Assembly (NCBI GenBank): GCA_902604035.1 | Contig: CACKXG010000006.1 | Location: 1-38,179, forward strand | Source of the DNA: an uncultured Pelagibacteraceae bacterium | Lineage (GTDB): Bacteria > Pseudomonadota > Alphaproteobacteria > Pelagibacterales > Pelagibacteraceae | Length of the DNA stretch: 38,179 bases | Reading direction: 5' to 3' | Shown here: one piece after another, positions 25,195 through 33,165 of the stretch | How positions within the stretch are numbered: the first letter of the stretch is position 1 | Layout of the letters: each line of letters starts with the position of its first letter | Translations under genes and position numbers: made by a program | The notes under the pieces: model-generated | What the model was told of the DNA's origin: nothing | The model's input: only the letters and a program-made list of their open reading frames with translations | Database searches by the model: none

Positions 25195-25300
25195 AATATT
25201 TTTTTATTTATTCAATCAAAAATTGTAAAATTTAAATTAGACTAAAATATGAATATGTATATAAATTAATTGATTCATTATTCAAATTAAAATTTAAATT

Positions 25301-25304
25301 GAGG
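25301..25304 (+). promoter_or_regulatory. Shine-Dalgarno of the NrdJb-like gene
   Basis: GAGG lies 4 nt before the ATG at 25309 and fixes this start. The 114-bp gap to the left (25195-25308) is almost pure AT, and I see no other clear element in it. Confidence 0.6.
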
Positions 25305-25308
25305 TAAT

Positions 25309-26133
25309 ATGGCAAAGTATTTAGTTGAAACTTATTATACCTGTACTTTTAAAGTAAATCATTATTTAGATGATATTAACGAAGCAGAGTTAAAAAATTT
25401 AGAAAAAAGAGATGATGGTAAATTTGAGGTTTTAGACGTAAAACTTGATAACAGAAAAACAAAAAGTCTAGATCCTAAAAACAATAAAGTCCTTGAAAAC
25501 AACAAAGTAGAAGTAGTTGCCGAAACAGATAAAAAAAGTGTAATAAATAAAGAAAGTGTAATAACAAGTTTAAACACAGCTACCGAAAAGTCAGATAAAA
25601 GATTTAGCATGCCTGACAGAAGAAAAGGATATATTCAAAAAGCTACTATTGGTGACCACAAAGTTTATCTACATACTGGAGAATATGAAGACGGAAAAAT
25701 TGGAGAAATATTTATTGATACCAGTAAAGAGGGTGAGCTTGTTAAAGCCTTAATGAATAACTTTGCAATTGCTGTTTCTTTAGGCCTCCAATATGGTGTT
25801 CCTTTAGATGAGTTTATAAGTGCATTTGTTGGCACAAAATTTGAACCATCTGGCAAAGTACATGGTAATGATAGAATTTTAAGTGCTACATCAATTTTAG
25901 ATTATATTTTCAGAGAATTAGCTATTTCATATCAAAATAGAGAGGATCTAGCCCATACTCCAGCTATTGGAGGAAATGATGCTATCAATGCAGAAGATCA
26001 AAACTCTGAGGATCAAAATCAATTATTGAAAATTGTAAAAGACATTACAAGTAAAGGTTTCGTTAGAAATAATTATAAAAAAAATCTAATTGATCTTTCA
26101 GATGTAAAAATAAGTTTAAAAGGTAAAAAATAA
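25309..26133 (+). CDS. Stand-alone NrdJb-like protein (class II ribonucleotide reductase C-terminal region)
   Basis: A 274-aa protein. Residues about 103-216 ([85 protein letters not shown]) closely follow the C-terminal region of adenosylcobalamin-dependent ribonucleotide reductase NrdJ, which in some bacteria is a separate polypeptide, NrdJb. The N-terminal 100 residues include LDNRKTK and a low-complexity Lys/Asn linker. The only cysteine is Cys12, so redox cysteine pairs and the TSCPD zinc motif are missing. No catalytic NrdJ is nearby. It could be an RNR regulator or a repurposed domain. The relation is by recognition, and the function is unknown. Confidence 0.75.
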   Translation: MAKYLVETYYTCTFKVNHYLDDINEAELKNLEKRDDGKFEVLDVKLDNRKTKSLDPKNNKVLENNKVEVVAETDKKSVINKESVITSLNTATEKSDKRFSMPDRRKGYIQKATIGDHKVYLHTGEYEDGKIGEIFIDTSKEGELVKALMNNFAIAVSLGLQYGVPLDEFISAFVGTKFEPSGKVHGNDRILSATSILDYIFRELAISYQNREDLAHTPAIGGNDAINAEDQNSEDQNQLLKIVKDITSKGFVRNNYKKNLIDLSDVKISLKGKK

Positions 26134-26134
26134 G

Positions 26135-27919
26135 TTATTTTTTTGTTTTTAAAGCTAAATTTAATTCTTTCAATTGATCTGCGTTTACCTCAGATGGTGC
26201 ATTCATCATCAAATCTTGTGCATTTTGGTTCATTGGAAACATAGTAACTTCCCTAATATTTTTCTCATTAGCTAGTAACATTACGATTCTATCAATACCA
26301 GGTGCTATTCCTCCGTGTGGTGGAGCACCATAACTAAGTGCATTAATCATACCGCTAAATTTTTCATCTACTTGATTTTTATCATATCCTGCAATCGAGA
26401 AAAGTTTATACATAAGTTCTGGTTTATGATTTCTAATTGCTCCTGAAGATAATTCTATACCATTACAAACTATGTCGTATTGATATGCCAATATATCTAA
26501 AGGGTTTTCACAATCTTTTTCACTTAAATCACCTTGAGGCATTGAAAATGGATTATGACTAAATTGAATCTTGTTTGTCGATTCGTCTTTTTCAAACATT
26601 GGATAGTCTACAATCCAGCAAAATGCGAAAACATTTTCATCAATTAAATTTAGATCTTTTGCAATTTTATCTCTTGCTAGTGCAGTAATTCTTTCTAATT
26701 CGTCTTGTTTTCCACAAGCCATGAAAATACTATCACCTATTCCACATTTTGTTTTTTTCATGATTTCAGCCAATGCATCTTGAGAAAAAAATTTTCCTAT
26801 AGGGCCTTTTGCTGAAATATCTTTATCTTTTTCAAAAGTAAAATAGGCTAAACCAGAAGCTCCTTCTTCTTTTGCCCATTTATCAATATTATCAAAAAAA
26901 CTTCTTGGCTTATCTTTCGTATTTTTTGTAATAATACATCTTACTTTAGATCCAGATTTTACTAATTTTTTAAATATTTCAAATGAAACATCTTCTCTAG
27001 TAAAAATTTCAGTTATATCATTTACAATGAGTGGGTTTCTTAAATCTGGTTTATCAGAACCATATTTAAGCATTGCTTCCTTGTATGAAATCTTTGGAAA
27101 TTTATTAAACATCAGTTTTTTAGTTGAAAAATTTTTAAATGTATTAACCATTAATTTCTCAACTACATTAAATACATCTTCCTGCTCAACAAATGACATT
27201 TCTAAATCTAATTGATAAAATTCTCCAGGACTTCTGTCTGCTCTTGCATCTTCATCTCTAAAACAAGGTGCAATTTGAAAATATCTGTCAAAACCTGAGA
27301 CCATTATTAATTGTTTAAATTGTTGAGGAGCTTGAGGTAATGCATAAAACTTTCCAGGATTTAAACGACTAGGCACTAAAAAATCTCTAGCACCCTCTGG
27401 ACTAGATGAGGTTAAAATTGGTGTTTGAAATTCTAAAAAACCTAATTTATTCATTTCATTTCTGATGTATGAAATAACTTTAGATCTTAAAATAATATTT
27501 TCGTGAATTTTTTTTCTTCTTAAATCTAAAAATCTATATTTCAATCTTATTTCTTCAGCATATTCTTGATCACTAAAGATTGGCATAGGTAGTTCTTTGC
27601 AAGTCCCTAAAACTTGATGCTTCTCAATAACAATCTCTATTTCACCTGTGTCTATTTCAGAGTTAATTGTTTCTTTAGATCTATTTACTACTTTTCCCTC
27701 GACTTTAATTACTGTTTCTAATTGCATTTTTTCTAATTCAGAAAAATATTTATTATCTTTATCAACTATACATTGAGTAATTCCATAATTATCTCTCAAA
27801 TCAATAAATAATAAATTCCCATGGTCTCTTTTTTTATTTATCCAGCCTGAAAGAGAAATTTTTTTATCTACATCCTCTTTTCTTAATTCATTACACTTGT
27901 GTGTTCTGTATTTATTCAA
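26135..27919 (-). CDS. aspS: Aspartyl-tRNA synthetase
   Basis: A 594-aa class II synthetase of the bacterial type: N-terminal OB anticodon-binding domain (SLSGWINKKRDHGNLLFIDLRD), motif 2 region (FRDEDARADRSPGEFYQLDLEMSF), the bacterial GAD insertion domain around 290-410, and motif 3 (GIAPGIDRIVMLL). The start is TTG at 27919, directly after the hdaA TAA, with GAGG five nt upstream inside the last hdaA codons. In many alphaproteobacteria the enzyme is non-discriminating (Asp/Asn); that cannot be settled here. Its end lies 1 bp from the facing NrdJb-like gene. Confidence 0.96.
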   Translation of the reverse strand: MNKYRTHKCNELRKEDVDKKISLSGWINKKRDHGNLLFIDLRDNYGITQCIVDKDNKYFSELEKMQLETVIKVEGKVVNRSKETINSEIDTGEIEIVIEKHQVLGTCKELPMPIFSDQEYAEEIRLKYRFLDLRRKKIHENIILRSKVISYIRNEMNKLGFLEFQTPILTSSSPEGARDFLVPSRLNPGKFYALPQAPQQFKQLIMVSGFDRYFQIAPCFRDEDARADRSPGEFYQLDLEMSFVEQEDVFNVVEKLMVNTFKNFSTKKLMFNKFPKISYKEAMLKYGSDKPDLRNPLIVNDITEIFTREDVSFEIFKKLVKSGSKVRCIITKNTKDKPRSFFDNIDKWAKEEGASGLAYFTFEKDKDISAKGPIGKFFSQDALAEIMKKTKCGIGDSIFMACGKQDELERITALARDKIAKDLNLIDENVFAFCWIVDYPMFEKDESTNKIQFSHNPFSMPQGDLSEKDCENPLDILAYQYDIVCNGIELSSGAIRNHKPELMYKLFSIAGYDKNQVDEKFSGMINALSYGAPPHGGIAPGIDRIVMLLANEKNIREVTMFPMNQNAQDLMMNAPSEVNADQLKELNLALKTKK

Positions 27920-28582
27920 TTAAACCTCTAATGCTTCTTTTATAATTTTAAAATCGATTGGTTTCTTTCTTTTTAAACTAATTTCGTCGATTTTATATAT
28001 GAAATCAGAAATTTTACCATAAGTTCTATCAATTCTCATAATTATAAATTCAATAAGTTTTTGGTCTATTGATATTTGACGATCAGAAAGATTTTTTAAT
28101 ATTAGTGCATAAATTAAATCGTCACCAGGTTTTTCAATTTGAGATAAAATAAAATTATTAGATCTTGAATTAAGATCATTTAATTTAAATTTAAAGTCAA
28201 CTATTGGTATTTTTGAGGTTACTATTAAATACTTATTATCCTGATCTATTATATTTATAAGTGTAAATAATAAGTTTTCATTTATTTTTTCAGTTAAATC
28301 CTCAACAATAATATTTTCATATATTTTAATTTGTTGAAGAAAATCATTATTAATATCTTCTGCATTAATTTTAATTCCTCTATGCTTTTCTAAAAATATA
28401 TTTATTAAATGGCTTTTTCCTGAAAACTTTTCACCTATTAAGTTTATAAAATTTTTATCCCATTTTGGCCAACTATTTAAAAGGCTAAATGAGTGTTCGT
28501 TGCTGTTTGAAACATAAAAATCCTGATCTTTAAAATTTTGATCATAATCAAACTTAAGTATTTGCTGATTAAGATTTGTCAT
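27920..28582 (-). CDS. hdaA: HdaA-like DnaA-related regulator of replication initiation
   Basis: A 220-aa AAA+-like protein lacking the DnaA DNA-binding domain. Walker A is Gly50-x4-Gly55-Lys56-Ser57 (GEKFSGKS), and the Walker B equivalent is weak (IIVEDL). An Arg in DLNSRSNN corresponds in position to the arginine finger region. The N-terminal QILKFDY resembles the sliding-clamp-binding motif of Hda proteins. Hda with the beta clamp stimulates ATP hydrolysis on DnaA. It overlaps the DUF2066 gene by 14 bp and abuts aspS. Linkage of hda to DUF2066 and purMN is known in other proteobacteria and supports the call. Confidence 0.82.
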   Translation of the reverse strand: MTNLNQQILKFDYDQNFKDQDFYVSNSNEHSFSLLNSWPKWDKNFINLIGEKFSGKSHLINIFLEKHRGIKINAEDINNDFLQQIKIYENIIVEDLTEKINENLLFTLINIIDQDNKYLIVTSKIPIVDFKFKLNDLNSRSNNFILSQIEKPGDDLIYALILKNLSDRQISIDQKLIEFIIMRIDRTYGKISDFIYKIDEISLKRKKPIDFKIIKEALEV

Positions 28583-29657
28583 TTAAAACCCAAATTTTAT
28601 TTTTAATTTCAAAATCATAATTTTGATCACTCATAACTTCTAAAAACTTATCAGGTGTTCCATTAAAAATAACTTTATAAAAATTATTTCGATTATCGAA
28701 CTTATAAATTGAAAAATTATATATTAAATCCATTTCAGATAAAATATTTTCAAATTTATTGATTTTTATATTATTAGAATTATCAATAGAAATATTTAAA
28801 GATAACTTTACTGAAGTATTGATTTGATTTTGTGATTTCCAAAAATCTTCATAGACTAATTTTAAATTATCAATAAATTTAAATAACTCTTCTTCATTAT
28901 CAAAATTAACTCCGGTATAATTTAAATTTTTTAAATTATTATTTTGATTAAAAAAAATTTTGTTAAATACTTTTATTTTATTATTATCCTTAAACACAAT
29001 CATAATAATATGGTCATTAATATTGTATTTATTTATAATTTCTTTGAAGTCATAATTTTCTAAAATATTAATATTTTGTTTTATCAGTCTAAAATCATCT
29101 AAATCTTCAGTAGGTAAAATATAATTTAAAAGACTGTATTTTTTATTATTTAAATTCCAAGTGGAAAATAACTTATTCTCAGAGAACATTAAAACTTGAT
29201 TTTTATTTTGATCAACAATTATAGGGATAAATAAAAAATCTTTTTTCACAGGTAAAGATGGAAAAATATTTTTCGTTTCTAATAAATCAAATATATTTTT
29301 TTTATTAAATGAAACATTTAGGACAAGATAATAAATTTCATCAATAAACATTTCTTCTTTGATTGAGAAAGTTTCTATCATTCCTTTTATTTGATTAATT
29401 GATGTATTTTTTAATTTGACCTGATCTTTAGTTTGGACAATTGACAGAATTAGTTCATTAAATGCCTTTACAAATCCTTCATCGATAATTTCATTTTTAT
29501 CAAAGTTTATTTCAAAAGGTGTTGATATTTCAATATCATTTATAGAAAATGTCTTCGCATGACTATTTCCTGTGGAAAAGAAAATATTTATTAAAGCAAG
29601 AAATAAAAAAAAATTATATAAAAGCTTTAAATTACTAAGTAGAGAAATAAATTTCAT
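28569..29657 (-). CDS. DUF2066-type exported protein
   Basis: A 362-aa protein with a signal peptide (hydrophobic 12-28, likely cleavage after SHA at about 34) and no further membrane segment. The early DIEISTPFEINFDKNEIIDEGFVKAFNELIL matches the start of DUF2066 proteins, and it sits where DUF2066 is usually found, between hda and divergent purM. It is extremely rich in Asn, Lys and Ile. No catalytic motif is visible. Only 11 bp separate its start from purM, and no ribosome binding site is seen. Confidence 0.7.
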   Translation of the reverse strand: MKFISLLSNLKLLYNFFLFLALINIFFSTGNSHAKTFSINDIEISTPFEINFDKNEIIDEGFVKAFNELILSIVQTKDQVKLKNTSINQIKGMIETFSIKEEMFIDEIYYLVLNVSFNKKNIFDLLETKNIFPSLPVKKDFLFIPIIVDQNKNQVLMFSENKLFSTWNLNNKKYSLLNYILPTEDLDDFRLIKQNINILENYDFKEIINKYNINDHIIMIVFKDNNKIKVFNKIFFNQNNNLKNLNYTGVNFDNEEELFKFIDNLKLVYEDFWKSQNQINTSVKLSLNISIDNSNNIKINKFENILSEMDLIYNFSIYKFDNRNNFYKVIFNGTPDKFLEVMSDQNYDFEIKNKIWVLNDKS

Positions 29658-29668
29658 AAAACATATTA

Positions 29669-30700
29669 ATGAATAAAAAAAAATTTACCTATAAAAAAAG
29701 TGGAGTTAATATTAAAGCTGCAGACAAGTTTGTTGACTTCATTTCTACAGTTTCAGCAAAAAAAAGAGGCAAAAAAAAGTTCTCTAATATAGGAGGGTTT
29801 GGTTCAATCACAAATATACCAGGTAATATTAAACAACCTAGAATCGTTGCTTGTACTGATGGTGTGGGAACTAAAATTGAAATTGCTAATACATTAAATA
29901 AATTTGATACTATTGGTATTGATCTGGTTGCTATGAGTGTAAATGATTTAATTGTTCAAGGAGCTAAACCTTTACTTTTTTTAGATTATATTTCAATAAA
30001 TAAAATTGATCTTAAAAAACTTAAAGCAATTATAAAAGGAATTAAAAAAGGCTGCAATCAATCAGAATGTGAACTCGTTGGTGGAGAAACTGCTGAAATG
30101 CCAGGTACGTATGAAAAAGGTAAATTTGATATCGCAGGTTTTGCTGTAGGAATTGTAGGCAAGAATAAAATTTTAAATAAAAATAAAATAAAAAAAAATA
30201 ATCTTGTAGTTGCAATTCCCTCCAGCGGTTTACATTCTAACGGCTATTCTCTTGTAAGATATTTATTAAATCAAAAAAAAATAAATATTAAAAAAAATAA
30301 ATTTTTAAAATCTGAGCTTCTAAAACCAACTAAAATATATGTTAAAGAAATAATGAATTTGATAAAAAACAACTTAATAAATGGCTGTGCAAATATAACT
30401 GGGGGAGGTTTGTCTGATAATATTAAAAGAGTTATACCAGATAAGCTCACCGCACATATAAGTTTAGATAAAATTAAAACCTCTAAAATATTTAATTGGC
30501 TTAAAAATAATGGAATTTCTGATAAAGAAATGCTGAAAACATTTAATTGTGGAGTTGGTTTTTGTCTTATTGTTGAAAGTAAAAATTTAAAAAAAATAAA
30601 TAAATATTTTTCAAAAGAATACAAACCATATGTTATTGGAAAAATTTTAAACGGTAAAAACAAAGTGAAGATAAATGGTTCTATCAACTGGTATCAATAA
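29669..30700 (+). CDS. purM: Phosphoribosylformylglycinamidine cyclo-ligase
   Basis: A 343-aa AIR synthetase of purine biosynthesis. Motifs include CTDGVGTKIEIANT near 67-80, VDLI-like MSVNDLIVQGAKPLLFLDYI near 93, GGETAEMPGTY near 138 and PSSGLHSNGYSL near 179. It is the normal length. The start lies 11 bp from the divergent DUF2066 gene, and the nearest GAGA is about 25 nt upstream, so initiation is not classic Shine-Dalgarno. It overlaps purN by 26 bp. Confidence 0.96.
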   Translation: MNKKKFTYKKSGVNIKAADKFVDFISTVSAKKRGKKKFSNIGGFGSITNIPGNIKQPRIVACTDGVGTKIEIANTLNKFDTIGIDLVAMSVNDLIVQGAKPLLFLDYISINKIDLKKLKAIIKGIKKGCNQSECELVGGETAEMPGTYEKGKFDIAGFAVGIVGKNKILNKNKIKKNNLVVAIPSSGLHSNGYSLVRYLLNQKKINIKKNKFLKSELLKPTKIYVKEIMNLIKNNLINGCANITGGGLSDNIKRVIPDKLTAHISLDKIKTSKIFNWLKNNGISDKEMLKTFNCGVGFCLIVESKNLKKINKYFSKEYKPYVIGKILNGKNKVKINGSINWYQ

Positions 30701-31256
30701 AATTAGAACAGCTGTATTTATTTCAGGAGCAGGCAGTAATTTAAAATCTTTAGTTAAATTTTCTAAAACTAAATTATCTCCCATATCAATTAACTTTATT
30801 TTTTCAAATAACTCTAAGGCAAAGGGTTTAAATTATGCCAAAAAATTTAAAATAAAAAAAAAAATTTTAAATTTTAAAAACAAAAAATTAAGTGAAAATA
30901 ATCTACTCTCTATCTTAAAAAAAAATAATATTGAAATGATTTGTCTAGCTGGATTTATGAAAATTTTGTCAAAAAATTTTATAAAAAAATTTAAAGGAAA
31001 AATTTTAAATATACACCCCTCTTTACTACCTAAATATAAAGGATTAAAAACTCACCAAAGAGTATTAAAAAATAAGGAAAAATACTCAGGATGCACTGTT
31101 CATTTTGTAAATTCTAGATTAGACTCGGGGAAGATTATTCTACAAAAGAAAGTAAAAATTTCAAAAAAAGATACTGAGTCCTCTCTTGCTAAAAAAATTT
31201 TAGTTCAAGAGCATAAACTGTACCCAAAAGCTATATTAAAAGTTTTTAATCTTTAA
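30675..31256 (+). CDS. purN: Phosphoribosylglycinamide formyltransferase
   Basis: A 193-aa GAR transformylase that adds a formyl group from 10-formyl-THF to GAR. AVFISGAGSNLKSL at the N-terminus binds the phosphate, and LAGFMKILSKNF and ILNIHPSLLPKYKG carry the catalytic His, followed by VHFVNSRLDSGKIILQKK with the conserved Asp. The ATG at 30675 lies inside purM; no better start is visible. The gene holds an 11-A run at 30854-30864. It overlaps ndk tail to tail by 11 bp. Confidence 0.95.
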   Translation: MVLSTGINKIRTAVFISGAGSNLKSLVKFSKTKLSPISINFIFSNNSKAKGLNYAKKFKIKKKILNFKNKKLSENNLLSILKKNNIEMICLAGFMKILSKNFIKKFKGKILNIHPSLLPKYKGLKTHQRVLKNKEKYSGCTVHFVNSRLDSGKIILQKKVKISKKDTESSLAKKILVQEHKLYPKAILKVFNL

Positions 31257-31656
31257 AGAAAAAGTCTGTTTCAATTTTAGCATTTTCAACGCTATCTGAT
31301 CCATGCACAGAATTTTTATCTATTGAAATCCCGTATTTTTTTCTAATAGTACCTTCTTTTGCATCATCTGGATTTGTAGCACCCATTAATTCTCTATTTC
31401 CTAAAACTGCATTTTCTTTTTCAAGAACCATTACAACAATCGGACCTGATGATAAATAGGCACATAAATCATTATAAAATGGTTTGGTTTCATGAACTTT
31501 ATAAAACTTTTCAGCTTCTGATTTTTCAATTTTGATTTTTTTTTCTTTTAAAATTGAAAATCCATTATTCCTAAAAATTTCTTTAATCTCATTTTCAAGA
31601 TTTCTTTCTACAGCGTCTGGTTTTATAATTGATAACGTTTGTTCTAAATTACTCAT
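31246..31656 (-). CDS. ndk: Nucleoside diphosphate kinase
   Basis: A 136-aa enzyme that phosphorylates NDPs to NTPs. The phosphorylated His118 is in VHGSDSVENA, and QTLSIIKPDAVERN at the N-terminus and NRELMGATNPDDAKEGTIR near 87-105 are diagnostic. It overlaps the end of pepA by 8 bp, so it is the second gene of that transcript. Confidence 0.97.
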   Translation of the reverse strand: MSNLEQTLSIIKPDAVERNLENEIKEIFRNNGFSILKEKKIKIEKSEAEKFYKVHETKPFYNDLCAYLSSGPIVVMVLEKENAVLGNRELMGATNPDDAKEGTIRKKYGISIDKNSVHGSDSVENAKIETDFFFKD

Positions 31657-33103
31657 AATGATCCTCTATTAGTTTGTTTAATAATCTCACTCCATAACCT
31701 GTTGCACCACCAGAATTTAATGCTCCTCCATATTTTGAAAAAGCCATTCCTGCTATATCTAAGTGCGCCCAAGGTGTTTTATTTAAGATAAATCTTTGCA
31801 AAAATTGAGCGGCGGTTGTTGATCCTGCTCCCCCAACATAATTAATATTTTGCATATCTGCATTTTTAGAGTCAATTAGTTTGTCAAAATTTTTATTTAA
31901 TGGCATCCTCCAAACTTTTTCCTCCACACTTTCTCCAACATTAATTAATTGATTTGATAATTTATCATCATTAGAAAACAGACCTGCATATTCAGATCCA
32001 AGAGAAACAATGATTGCCCCAGTTAAAGTTGCTAAATCTACTATAAATTTTGGTTTAAATTTTTCCTCTGTATAAGTAAGAGCATCAGCTAAGACCAATC
32101 TCCCCTCTGCATCAGTATTTAAAATTTCAACAGTTTTTCCACTATAGGACTTAACTATATCTCCTGGTCTTTGAGCATTACTTCCAGGCATATTTTCAAC
32201 TAAGCCCACAACTCCAACAGCGTTTATTTTTGCTTTTCTAAGCGCTAAGCTTTTCATCAGTCCAACCACAACTGCAGAACCAGCCATATCATAAGTCATA
32301 TCCTCCATGAATTTTGCAGGCTTTAAAGATATTCCCCCGGTATCAAAGCAAACTCCTTTTCCAACAAATGCCAATGGTTTAGTTTTTTTACTTAAACCAT
32401 TCCATTCCATTGTAACAAGATATGATCCTCTTATACTTCCCTGGCCAACACCAAGTAAGGTATTCATTCCAAGTTTTTTTAATTTCCTTTCATCGTATAC
32501 AGTTACCCTTAAACCATATTTTTTAAGTGAGTTTAATCTTTTTGCATACTCATCAGGATGTAGAACATTGCCAGGTTCAGAAACTAAATCTCTAGTGTAA
32601 AAAGTTCCCTCTTCAATTGCTTTAAACTTAATTTGTTCTTTATTAAGTGGTATGTTTTTACCAATAACATTAATTGTAATATTTTTTTTATTTTTTTTAG
32701 TTTTGTATTTTTCAAAAGTATAAGATTTTAATCTTAAACCATGTAAAAAATTACCAACAAAATTTTTTGATTTATCGTAAATAGTGTTTGAGTTTAAAAT
32801 GAAAGTATTTTCTTTTGTATCCTTAAATAAATCATAAAATTTTGCCCCTAAATTTTCCATGTCAGAAATTTTAATATTCTTGTTTAGAGAAACTAAAATA
32901 ATTTTTCTTTTTGAGCTAATATCAAAAGATAGTATTTTTTTCTTTAAATCCATTGTTTTAATTAGATCTTTAACAAAATTATGCTCTGAGCTTGAAATAT
33001 GTTTTTTTAAGGGCGAAATATTAAAATTTTCATCAGAAAACATAATAAGATTTGATGAATTAATTTTAGTTGAATTATTTTTATAATTAATTGTTACAGT
33101 CAT
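31649..33103 (-). CDS. pepA: Leucyl aminopeptidase, M17 family
   Basis: A 484-aa M17 metallopeptidase. The C-terminal catalytic domain shows FVGKGVCFDTGGISLKPA, MTYDMAGSAVVVG, and the hallmark NTDAEGRLVLADAL that binds the two metals, then DLATLTGAIIVSLG. It releases N-terminal amino acids in the cytoplasm. I chose ATG 33103 (MTVTINY) over a GTG five codons earlier, because ATG is more usual and no ribosome binding site favours the GTG. It is divergent from lptF, with a promoter at 33137-33165. Confidence 0.94.
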   Translation of the reverse strand: MTVTINYKNNSTKINSSNLIMFSDENFNISPLKKHISSSEHNFVKDLIKTMDLKKKILSFDISSKRKIILVSLNKNIKISDMENLGAKFYDLFKDTKENTFILNSNTIYDKSKNFVGNFLHGLRLKSYTFEKYKTKKNKKNITINVIGKNIPLNKEQIKFKAIEEGTFYTRDLVSEPGNVLHPDEYAKRLNSLKKYGLRVTVYDERKLKKLGMNTLLGVGQGSIRGSYLVTMEWNGLSKKTKPLAFVGKGVCFDTGGISLKPAKFMEDMTYDMAGSAVVVGLMKSLALRKAKINAVGVVGLVENMPGSNAQRPGDIVKSYSGKTVEILNTDAEGRLVLADALTYTEEKFKPKFIVDLATLTGAIIVSLGSEYAGLFSNDDKLSNQLINVGESVEEKVWRMPLNKNFDKLIDSKNADMQNINYVGGAGSTTAAQFLQRFILNKTPWAHLDIAGMAFSKYGGALNSGGATGYGVRLLNKLIEDHYE

Positions 33104-33136
33104 AAATTTTAAATACACTCTATACGAGATGGATGC

Positions 33137-33165
33137 TATATATGAATAAAAATACCATATTTCAA
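33137..33165 (-). promoter_or_regulatory. pepA promoter with symmetric -10 shared with lptF
   Basis: On the minus strand TTGAAA (33160-33165) and TATATA (33137-33142) are 17 bp apart. The -10 is palindromic and could also serve lptF on the plus strand with TACACT at 33114-33119, again at 17 bp. The lptF leader would be about 16 nt. Confidence 0.5.

Noticed and set aside
25195-25308. Small RNA or tRNA in the gap between NDUFA12 and the NrdJb-like gene
   Set aside because: The stretch is nearly pure A/T with no stable stems; no tRNA T-loop (GTTCRA) or anticodon arm.
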